From NCBI RefSeq assembly GCF_026619415.1, contig NZ_JAOVZR010000001.1, positions 3,952,501 to 4,016,500 on the forward strand: a DNA stretch of 64,000 bases, read 5' to 3'. The translations under genes and the position numbers were made by a program. The DNA is from Hoeflea algicola. GTDB taxonomy: Bacteria; Pseudomonadota; Alphaproteobacteria; Rhizobiales; Rhizobiaceae. Position 1 is the first letter of the stretch. Each line of letters starts with the position of its first letter. The notes beneath the pieces are model-generated. The model searched no databases, was not told the origin of the DNA, and was given only the letters and a program-made list of their open reading frames with translations. This document shows, piece by piece, positions 55,261-62,799 of this stretch.

Positions 55261-55692
55261 TGAACCGCCCCGAGTTTGCCGGAGGCTCCAACTTCTGAGA
55301 GAGTGGAGCCATTATGAGCAAGACAACGAACAAGTTTTCACCTGAGGTCCGCAACCGTGCCATTCGCATGGTGCTGGACCATGAAGCCGAGCATCCATCA
55401 CGCTGGGCCGCCGTTTCATCTATCGCTGCCAAGATCGGCTGCTCACCAGCCACGCTGCACGACTGGGTCAAGAAGACCGAGGTCGACAGCGGCAAACGAG
55501 CAGGCGTGCCGAGCTGCGTATTCCGGGGCGATCCGGCCACTGATTCCGATAGCATCCGGCCACCCATTCCGATTTGATCCGGCCGGGGATTCCGGGGCAT
55601 CCGGCCACCCCCATTTCAACCCAGTTTAGGCTGCTGCGAGGCGATCTGTAACAGGGCTACTGTTCCGTTCCTTTGGATGGAGAGAGCCCTTT

Positions 55693-57222
55693 ATGAAGAG
55701 ATTGCCTATGCGGAAGATAAGGGAAGCCCTGCGGCTTCGGGCGGATGGATTTTCAGGCCGCCAGGTGGCGCAAAGCCTGTGCGTGGCCCGTGCGACGATT
55801 TCGGAATATTTTCGGCGCGCTGATCTGGAAGGTTTGAGCTGGCCTCTGTCTGCTGATCTGTCGGACGCCGACCTTGAGAACCGCCTGTTTCCCGTTTGCC
55901 CCGGCGATGTCCGTCGCGCGGTTCCTCAGCCTGTCTGGGCGCATGTGCATGCCGAGTTGCGGCGCAAGGGCGTGACGCTGTCGCTGCTGTGGGAGGAGTA
56001 TCGCGGGGTTCATCACGATGGATACGGCTATAGCCGATACTGTGAGCTCTACACCCGCTGGGAAGGCAAGCTGTCTCCGGTGATGCGTCAGCGTCATCCT
56101 GCAGGCGAGCGGCTGTTTGTCGATTACGCGGGCCCGACAGTTGATGTTGTCTGCCCCAAAACGGGAGAGGTGCGCACCGCACAAATCTTTGTCGCGACGC
56201 TGGGAGCGTCCAATTACACCTATGTCGAAGCCAGCTGGACACAGGGCCTGCCGGACTGGGTATCCAGCCATGTGCGTGCCTTTGAGTTCTTCGGTGGCGT
56301 GCCTGCGCAGCTGGTTCCAGACAATCTCAAGGCAGGCGTCACCAAGGCCTGTTTTTATGATCCTGAGATCAATCGCACCTATGGTGATATGGCGGCACAT
56401 TACGATACCGCCATCGTTCCGGCGCGGCCTGGAAAGCCGAAAGACAAGGCAAAGGTGGAAGGCGCTGTTTTGCTGGCCGAGCGCTGGATTTTGGCGCGGC
56501 TGCGCAACCAGCACTTTTTTGGCCTTGATGAGGTGAACGCTGCCATCCGGCCATTGCTGGATCAGCTCAACGGCAAAGTCAGTCGCCATCTTGGTGCAAG
56601 CCGCCGCGATCTGTTTGAACGCCTGGATCGGCCCGCTCTGAAGCCCTTGTCTATGGAGGCCTATGTTTATGCCGAATGGAAGCAGTGCCGCGCGGGCCTC
56701 GATTACCATGTCGATATTGGCCGCCATTATTACTCGGTGCCGCATCAGTTGCTGAAGCAAAAACTATGGGCAAGGATCACCGCACGCACCGTAGAGGTAT
56801 ACTTTAATGGGCAACGCGTTGCCTCTCACGCCAGAACCTCGGGCAATCGCCAGCACTCCACGATCCGCGATCACATGCCCGCCCATCATCGCTTCCGCGA
56901 GGATTGGACGCCACAGCGTATCCGCGGGCAAGCTGTGCGCATCGGCCCAAATGTTGAGGTCTTTGTCGATGTGATCATGCGCCAGCGCAAACATCCCGAA
57001 CAAGGATACAGAACGTGCCTCGGTGTTTTACGGCTGGCCAAGACCTTCGGGCGGGAGCGCCTGGATGCCGCCTGTTTGCGTGCGCTTGAGATCAACGCCC
57101 ACTCCTACACATCCCTGCATTCCATTCTGAAGAATGGTTTGGACCGTCAGCGCCGCGAACCCACCACGGACGGCCCTGCGATCACTCACCCCAATATCCG
57201 TGGTGCGGATTACTTCCATTGA
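55693..57222 (+). CDS. istA: IS21-family transposase IstA
   Basis: A 509-residue transposase. The N-terminal helix-turn-helix (IREALRLRADGFSGRQVAQSLCVARATISEYFRRADLEG) is followed by the DDE core: first Asp in LFVDYAGPTVDVV, second in AQLVPDNLKAGVTK, and Glu in KDKAKVEGAVLLAERWIL. A C-terminal beta domain contains HYYSVPHQLLKQKLWARIT. GGAGAGAG precedes the start. It cuts and joins the IS ends with help from IstB. Confidence 0.93.
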   Translation: MKRLPMRKIREALRLRADGFSGRQVAQSLCVARATISEYFRRADLEGLSWPLSADLSDADLENRLFPVCPGDVRRAVPQPVWAHVHAELRRKGVTLSLLWEEYRGVHHDGYGYSRYCELYTRWEGKLSPVMRQRHPAGERLFVDYAGPTVDVVCPKTGEVRTAQIFVATLGASNYTYVEASWTQGLPDWVSSHVRAFEFFGGVPAQLVPDNLKAGVTKACFYDPEINRTYGDMAAHYDTAIVPARPGKPKDKAKVEGAVLLAERWILARLRNQHFFGLDEVNAAIRPLLDQLNGKVSRHLGASRRDLFERLDRPALKPLSMEAYVYAEWKQCRAGLDYHVDIGRHYYSVPHQLLKQKLWARITARTVEVYFNGQRVASHARTSGNRQHSTIRDHMPAHHRFREDWTPQRIRGQAVRIGPNVEVFVDVIMRQRKHPEQGYRTCLGVLRLAKTFGRERLDAACLRALEINAHSYTSLHSILKNGLDRQRREPTTDGPAITHPNIRGADYFH

Positions 57223-57234
57223 AGAGGATAGAGA

Positions 57235-57993
57235 ATGCTTGATCACCCAACGCTGGATCAGCTCAAAACACTCAGGCTCGACGGCATGGCAGAAGCCTTT
57301 GCCGAGATGCAAAAACAGGACGGCACAGCCGGGCTTAGCCACGCTGAATGGCTTGGGCTGCTCATTGATCGAGAGACCGCCAGTCGTGAGACGAGGCGAT
57401 TTGAAAGCCGCATGCGTACAGCAAAACTGCGCCACGTCGGTGCCTCGCCGGAGGACGTGGATTACAAGTCGCGGCGCGGCCTCGACAAAGCCATGTTCCA
57501 GCAGATGCTGACCGGGCGCTGGATCAAGGACAAGCGCAACCTGATGATCACTGGCCCCTGCGGCGTTGGCAAAACATGGTTGGCCTGCGCTCTGGCGCAA
57601 GCCGCCTGCCGAGACGGTATCACTGTGCTGTACAAGCGCATGCCACGTCTCTTTGATGAATTGGAACTGGCCCATGGTGACGGACGCTTTCCGCGTCTGT
57701 TCAAGGCCCTTACCAAAACTCAACTGCTAATCCTGGACGACTGGGGACCGGATCGCCTCAATGCCAGTCAGCGTCGTGACCTTATGGAAATAGTCGAGGA
57801 CAGATACGAGGTTGGATCAACCTTGATCACAAGCCAATTGCCCATCGACACCTGGCATGACGTGATCGGGGAACCCACCTTCGCCGATGCCATTCTCGAT
57901 CGCCTCGTACACAACGCCTATCGCGTCGAACTCGACGGCCAGAGCATGAGGAAAACCAAACTCGGAACAGGTGACGAAAGCATCCAATCCTGA
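57235..57993 (+). CDS. istB: IS21-family ATPase helper IstB
   Basis: A 252-residue DnaC-like AAA+ ATPase. Walker A is TGPCGVGKTWLACALAQAA and Walker B is LLILDDWGPDRLN, followed by sensor region GSTLITSQLPIDTWHDVIGEPTFADAILDRL. It follows istA by 12 bp. It marks target DNA and stimulates the transposase. Confidence 0.93.
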   Translation: MLDHPTLDQLKTLRLDGMAEAFAEMQKQDGTAGLSHAEWLGLLIDRETASRETRRFESRMRTAKLRHVGASPEDVDYKSRRGLDKAMFQQMLTGRWIKDKRNLMITGPCGVGKTWLACALAQAACRDGITVLYKRMPRLFDELELAHGDGRFPRLFKALTKTQLLILDDWGPDRLNASQRRDLMEIVEDRYEVGSTLITSQLPIDTWHDVIGEPTFADAILDRLVHNAYRVELDGQSMRKTKLGTGDESIQS

Positions 57994-59296
57994 TAACCAA
58001 ATCATCAGGCCTCGCAGCCGCTATATAAGGGTGGCCGGATACCCCGGTTTAGGTGGCCGGATGTTATCGGAATGGCCGGCCGGATACTCCGGAATGCGCA
58101 CCGAGCGATGTGGCCGAGAAGATGAAGGCTCTTGAGCGGGAGAACCGCGAGCTTCGCCAGGCCAACGAGATTTTGCGCAAAGCCTCTGCATATTTCGCGA
58201 TGGCGGAGCTCGACCGCCCCTTCAAGCGATGATCTCGTTTATCGACGAACACCGAGGTGTGTTCGGGGTCGAGCCGATCTGCAGGCTGCTGCCGATTGCC
58301 CCTTCAACCTACTACGAGAATGTAGCCAAACGCCTGGATGTGGATTGCCTATCGATCCGCGCCCGCAGCGATATCAGCCTGAAGATCGAGATACGTCGTG
58401 TCTTCGAACAGAACTTCCGCGTCTATGGTGTTCGCAAAGTCTGGCGGCAATTGAAGCGTGAGGGCTTTGACGTGGCCCGCTGCAGTGTCGCCAGGCTTAT
58501 GAGGGCTATGAACTTGCAGGGTATCATTCGAGGAAAGCCGATCCGCACGACGTTCTCGGACAAGACTGCTCCGAGCCCGCTTGACCGGGTTAACCGCCAG
58601 TTCAAAGCCCCCGCACCAAACAGACTGTGGGTTTCGGACTTCACCTATGGTGCGCCTCGCCCCAATCGGGGAGGCATATGACTGGAATGCAAAAGAGAAA
58701 GGAGGATGCGAATAATTGCCTGCCCTCTGCTGTAAGGGGCATGAGCCCAAGCGGCGGTGACCTGCCGTCAACTGGCAGGGTGACGTAGCCCGCAGGTAAA
58801 GGGGATTGAGGCGAAGCCGTTACGTCGAGATGGTTCCCGAGGCTGAAGTATTGGAAGGTTGAGGAACACGAACCGGTTAACCCGCATCTGAGGGCTGGAA
58901 TGTCGCCTTCGCCTACACGGCTTAACAGGTGAAATGCTGATGATGGCGCGTGAGATGTACGCCAGCGTTATCCCAACACGGACGAATACGTAGGTTGTCC
59001 GTGGCAGCCATGGGGAGAATACAGCCAGACCATGGCATCGGCATCGACTTGCGGAAAGCAAGGGAAAAGACTGCGACCGGCAGCCTCACCAATACGCAGA
59101 CGTCCAGCATATGAACGAGGGAAGGCATGATGGAATGACAACGATGTTCTGCGTCGCAAGGGAGTTGGCCCTGATGTCCATCATGTTGGCGGAGTTCTCA
59201 TAGTAGTCCGCGGCAGGGAAAGCCTGTCACATGGCGAAGGGGAACAGTTCAAGCTGCTTGAAGTGCAAACTATCTGACCAAGCGAGGTGAAGACCT

Positions 59297-60826
59297 TTGA
59301 TAATCAGCGAAATGCAGCACAAGCTCGCAACATGGGCCGAACGCGATCCAAACCGACGGTTTGATCGGCTTCTTCGGCTGATTGCTAACCGGGAATGGCT
59401 TGCCGAGGCCGCTCGTGTCGTTTTGGCGTCAAGTGGCGCACGAACGCCGGGCATAGACGGAATGGATAAGCAAAGACTGCAGGTCAAACTGGATCAGCAT
59501 CTGGACGACCTGCGGACAAGCCTGCTGGAGGAGAGTTATCGCCCCCAGCCGGTCAAGCGCGTCTATATTCCGAAAGCCAATGGCAAGCTACGACCACTGG
59601 GTATTCCGACCCTGACGGACCGTATCGTTCAACGCGCCATGCTGATGGCCATGGAGCCGATCTGGGAGAGCGATTTCCATCGTTTATCCTATGGCTTCCG
59701 GCCGGAACGGAGCGTGCACCATGCCGTCCGCACCGTGAGGATACAGCTTCAGGATGGAGCCGACACGACGAGGGGCCGCTGGGTCATCGAAGGTGATCTC
59801 GCCAGCTACTTCGACACGGTCCATCACAAGCTGCTTCTGAAATGCGTGCGGCGACGGGTGCAGGACGGACGGCTCGTTGATCTTCTCTGGCGGTTCCTGA
59901 AGGCAGGCCACATCGACCGTGGCCTGTTCACAGCCTCAAGCGAGGGTGTTCCGCAAGGTGGCGTTCTGTCACCGCTCCTGTCCAACATCATGCTCCACGA
60001 GTTTGATATGTGGCTGGAGGCGAAATATCTGAACAAAAAGGCTCGTAAGGATCGCTGGGCATGGAACTTCGGCATCCAGCAAGGCAGGCCCATCACGGCT
60101 CGCGAGAACCGGCAATGGAAACCTGCCGTTGCCTATTGCCGATACGCTGACGACTTTGTCGTGATCGTAAAAGGAACCAAGGCTCAGGCAGAGGAAATCC
60201 GTGAGGAGTGCCGGGCGTTTCTGGAAGGTGAACTGAAGTTGACGCTGAACATGGAGAAGACCCATGTCACACACGTCAATGACGGCTTCGTTTTTCTGGG
60301 GCACCGGATCATCCGCAAGCGTGGGGCGCATGGACGGATGTCCATCGTCACGACGATACCCAAGGAAAAGGCCAAGGGGTTTGTCCGCAGGCTTACCGAA
60401 ACCCTTTCCGGCAATCATAGTGTCAGTACGGTCGGCATGATCGCCAGTCTGAACCGCCAGTTGGTGGGATGGGCGGCGTTCTACAAGTTCACCGACTTCA
60501 CGGCGTACGTATTCCGGCGCATCGATCATGTCGTGTTCTGGAAAATGGCGCATTGGCTGGGCCATAAATACCGATCTCGCATCAAACCCTTGATGCGGAA
60601 ATGGTACCGGGTCCCGGAACCGGGCAAGGCGAAAACCTGGCTCGTGTTTGGTCGGACTGAACGCGGTGACCCCGTCGGAAAAGCGTTGAAACGGCTTGTC
60701 TCAAGCCCCAAGGCGCAATTCCGGTGGCGCAATCCGGAGACGAATCCGTACATCTTCCGGATTGAAGACCGCAGTACCGTCACGTCGCATTACCATGATG
60801 TTGCTATGGCCATGGGCCAAGCTTGA
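59297..60826 (+). CDS. ltrA: Group II intron-encoded reverse transcriptase/maturase
   Basis: A 509-residue intron protein. Reverse transcriptase domains include VYIPKANGKLRPLGIPTLTDRIVQRAMLMAMEPIWE, FHRLSYGFRPERSVHHAV, GDLASYFDTVHH, QGGVLSPLLSNIMLHEFD and the catalytic YADD at 283-286 (YCRYADDFVVIV). The maturase domain X region follows (VGWAAFYKFTDFTAYVF). I see no HNH zinc-endonuclease motif at the C-terminus, so it belongs to an endonuclease-lacking class that retrohomes with other primers. The start is TTG 59297 after GAGGTG; ATG 59312 is an alternative. Confidence 0.93.
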   Translation: MIISEMQHKLATWAERDPNRRFDRLLRLIANREWLAEAARVVLASSGARTPGIDGMDKQRLQVKLDQHLDDLRTSLLEESYRPQPVKRVYIPKANGKLRPLGIPTLTDRIVQRAMLMAMEPIWESDFHRLSYGFRPERSVHHAVRTVRIQLQDGADTTRGRWVIEGDLASYFDTVHHKLLLKCVRRRVQDGRLVDLLWRFLKAGHIDRGLFTASSEGVPQGGVLSPLLSNIMLHEFDMWLEAKYLNKKARKDRWAWNFGIQQGRPITARENRQWKPAVAYCRYADDFVVIVKGTKAQAEEIREECRAFLEGELKLTLNMEKTHVTHVNDGFVFLGHRIIRKRGAHGRMSIVTTIPKEKAKGFVRRLTETLSGNHSVSTVGMIASLNRQLVGWAAFYKFTDFTAYVFRRIDHVVFWKMAHWLGHKYRSRIKPLMRKWYRVPEPGKAKTWLVFGRTERGDPVGKALKRLVSSPKAQFRWRNPETNPYIFRIEDRSTVTSHYHDVAMAMGQA

Positions 60827-60831
60827 ATGGA

Positions 60832-60865
60832 GAGCCGTATGCGCTGAAAGGTGCAAGTACGGTTC
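60832..60865 (+). ncRNA. Group II intron domain V
   Basis: The 34-nt hairpin opens GAGCCGTATGCGCTGAAAG and closes GTACGGTTC. It has the expected length, GNRA-like GAAA loop and two-nucleotide bulge region. It is the catalytic core of the ribozyme and lies 5 bp after the maturase stop. Confidence 0.93.
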
Positions 60866-60921
60866 GGGGAGGAGAAGCGCATCTGCGCTTCTTACTCCAC
60901 TCGCGACGTGGCAGGGCTTTG

Positions 60922-62296
60922 GTAATTACCCACCCCCTTGCCATGCACCACAATGTCTGAATCCATGATGATATGGATCGGACTGATTTGCAGCAGCTGA
61001 GCAAGGACGAATTGATCGAGATGGTGCTTCGGCTCCAACGGCCTTCCAAGGATTCTCGGACGTCTTCCAAGCCGCCCTCGACGGACAAGAAAGAGAAACG
61101 CGTCAACTCACGACCGGGTGGAGCCAAGCCCGGGCATGAACCCCACAATAGGGTGCTGGCGGATTTTGCCGACATGTTTCGCGATCATGAACCGACCGCC
61201 TGCAAGAGATGCGGCCATGCGTTTTCCGGTGATGATACGATGGTGCTGGCCGGGGCCTATGACGAGATCGATATTCCTGCGATCCGTCCTCATGTCACCC
61301 GGCATCGGCGTTTTTCCTGTCATTGCCCGCAATGCGGCACGACAACAAAAGCCACCGCACCTGCCGTGGCAACCGCAACGCCGTTCGGGCCAGGCATTCA
61401 CGCGCTGGCGATCTACCTCAAGAGTTTCCATGCATTGTCTTACGAACGCCTGAGCGGTGTGTTCATGGATATCTTCGGCCTTAATGTGAGCGAGGGCGCG
61501 ATCATGAACATGTTTTCCCGCTCCCGTCCGAGCTTCCAGGCCACAGCACAGGCCGCCAAGGCCAGCCTTCGAGCCGCCCGCGTTGTCGCCAGCGACGAAA
61601 CCGGTGTGCGTATCGAGGGCACAAATGCCCAACACTGGGTTTTTCATTGCAAGGATGCTGTTGTCCACCAGCCCGATTACTCCCGTGCAGCACGGGTCGT
61701 TCACGAGACCATGGGCGGCCATGTCCCCGAGGTATGGATATCTGATCGGTATTCAGCCCAGCAATCTCACGGCCATCGACATCAAACCTGCCTTGCACAT
61801 TTGGCGCGTGATACAGCCTTTGCGCTGGAACATGGCGAGGATGATCTCCCTCTTCGCTTCCAGCTTTGGTTTGGCCGTGTGTTTGATTTCGCCAGAGCCA
61901 TAAGCACATTCGCTGCGTCTACCGTCGCAAGCAAGAAGCGCAAATTCGATAAACAGCTTGCCGGGCTTCTATGCGCCCCGACTTCGTGCGACCTGGCCCA
62001 AAAGCTCCAGGCCAAGATCGGGCGGGCCCGCGATCAGCTGCTGACGTTTTGCGACTATCCCGGAGAAGTCGATGTCACCAACAACACATCTGAGCGAAAG
62101 CTCCGTCCATGGGTCATTCAGCGAAAGGTGACAAACGGATATCGCGCCATGTGGGCCGCCCAAGCCGAGGCGGATGTACGCACGACCATCGACACCGCCC
62201 GCCTCAAAGGCGCAAACCCCTTCCAGGTCATCGCATCCGTCCTGGCATAGGCCGGTAGAAGAACCGGAAATCACGAATTCGGGGGTGGGTAATTAC
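60922..62296 (+). mobile_element. IS66-family element (tnpC-only type), 1375 bp
   Basis: Inverted repeats GTAATTACCCACCCCC bound it, with an 8-bp duplication GGGCTTTG at 60914-60921 and 62297-62304, the size typical of IS66. It carries one tnpC and no tnpA or tnpB, like the shorter ISBst12-type subgroup. It sits 21 bp downstream of the group II intron, in the 3' exon. Confidence 0.92.
60973..62250 (+). CDS. tnpC: IS66-family transposase TnpC
   Basis: A 425-residue transposase. The N-terminus has the IS66 leader LSKDELIEMVLRLQRPSKDSRTSSKPPSTDKKEKR. A zinc-finger-like CKRCGH and CHCPQCG pair follows. The DDE core shows VASDETGVRIEG, VWISDRYSAQQSHGHRHQTCLAHLARD and NNTSERKLRPWVIQRKVTNGYRA. The frame is intact, so the element may be active. 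Confidence 0.92.
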   Translation: MDRTDLQQLSKDELIEMVLRLQRPSKDSRTSSKPPSTDKKEKRVNSRPGGAKPGHEPHNRVLADFADMFRDHEPTACKRCGHAFSGDDTMVLAGAYDEIDIPAIRPHVTRHRRFSCHCPQCGTTTKATAPAVATATPFGPGIHALAIYLKSFHALSYERLSGVFMDIFGLNVSEGAIMNMFSRSRPSFQATAQAAKASLRAARVVASDETGVRIEGTNAQHWVFHCKDAVVHQPDYSRAARVVHETMGGHVPEVWISDRYSAQQSHGHRHQTCLAHLARDTAFALEHGEDDLPLRFQLWFGRVFDFARAISTFAASTVASKKRKFDKQLAGLLCAPTSCDLAQKLQAKIGRARDQLLTFCDYPGEVDVTNNTSERKLRPWVIQRKVTNGYRAMWAAQAEADVRTTIDTARLKGANPFQVIASVLA

Positions 62297-62799
62297 GGGC
62301 TTTGTCTACGTCGCTTTCGTCATCGATGTATTTGCGCGCCGGATTGTCGGATGGCGGGCAAGCCGCACAGCCAATGCTTGGTTTGTTCTGGATGCTTTGG
62401 AGCAGGCCATTCATCAACGCAGACCGGCACAGGACAAACTCGTTCACCATTCGGACCGTGGGTCGCAATATCTATCGATCAAATACACGGAACGGCTGGC
62501 CGAAGCCAAAATCGCACCTTCTGTCGGCAGCGTCGGGGATTCCTATGACAATGCATTGGCCGAGACAATCAACGGCCTGTTCAAAGCGGAAGTCATTCAT
62601 CGTCGTGGCCCAGGGAGGAGCTTTGAAGCCGTCGAATACGCCACCCTCGAATGGGTCGACTGGTTCAACAATCGCCGCCTACTGGAACCGATCGGAAACA
62701 TCCCACCAGCAGAAGCCGAAGCAAACTTCTACGCCGCTCTGGAAAGAGAAGACATGGCAGCATAACTTAAACCAAATAGCCTCCAGCACACCCGGGGCG

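Larger units (their letters stand above)
55515..58100 (+). mobile_element. IS21-family element, 2586 bp
   Basis: It begins TGCGTATTCCGGGG and ends with the reverse complement of TGCGCATTCCGGAG, and is flanked by the 6-bp duplication CCGAGC (55509-55514 and 58101-58106). Subterminal GATCCGGCC/GGCCGGAT repeats, several at each end, are likely transposase binding sites. It carries istA and istB, both intact. Confidence 0.92.
55314..58232 (+). pseudogene. IS3 orfA interrupted by an IS21-family element
   Basis: The first 67 codons (55314-55514) read [62 protein letters not shown]. After the IS21 element and its duplicated CCGAGC the frame resumes at 58107 with [35 protein letters not shown] and ends at 58232. 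The total is 108 residues, normal for orfA. The helix-turn-helix and zipper are separated by the insertion. Confidence 0.9.
58650..60900 (+). ncRNA. Group II intron, 2251 bp, with maturase/reverse transcriptase
   Basis: The 5' end is GTGCGCC directly after the exon bases TTCACCTATG. The 3' end is CTCCAC before TCGCGACG. Joining the exons restores the IS3 orfB frame (DFTY-VATW). About 650 nt of non-coding RNA domains I-III precede the reverse transcriptase, and domain V lies at 60832-60865. Domain VI follows at about 60866-60900 (AAGCGC-N4-GCGCTT hairpin with the unpaired A of CTTACTC as likely branch point). The structure appears complete. Confidence 0.92.
58229..62765 (+). pseudogene. IS3 orfB interrupted by a group II intron and an IS66 element
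   Basis: Three coding pieces (58229-58649, 60901-60921, 62305-62765) join to an uninterrupted 300-residue OrfB. Piece 1 ends with the first DDE Asp in NRLWVSDFTY. Piece 2 is VATWQGF. Piece 3 has VYVAFVIDVFARRIVGWR, HHSDRGSQYLSIKYTERL (second Asp) and SYDNALAETINGLFKAEVIHRRG (Glu). The intron, if spliced, would remove itself from RNA, but the IS66 copy still breaks the gene. Its ATG overlaps the orfA stop. Confidence 0.92.
55261..62799 (+). mobile_element. Second IS3-family element hosting three nested insertions
   Basis: The left terminus TGAACCGCCCCGAGTTTGCC pairs with the right end (reverse complement CGCCCCGGGTGTGCTGGAGGCT), which stops at 62799 a few bases short of a full repeat. Without the IS21, intron and IS66 insertions and their duplicated bases it measures 1313 bp, normal for the family. 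Both transposase frames are restored on removal. It lies inside orfB of the preceding IS3 element. Confidence 0.88.

Noticed and set aside
55515..55625. Clustered GATCCGGCC-type repeats that could suggest a CRISPR or iteron array
   Set aside because: They are short, unevenly spaced and mirrored at the other end of the IS21 element, as expected for transposase binding sites.
55753..56760. 335-codon minus-strand frame in the IS21 element
   Set aside because: Antisense to istA, which has a full DDE core.
55509..62304. A composite transposon or genomic island with its own integrase and att sites
   Set aside because: No integrase, tRNA target or matching outer repeats are seen; each insertion has its own target duplication and can be explained singly.
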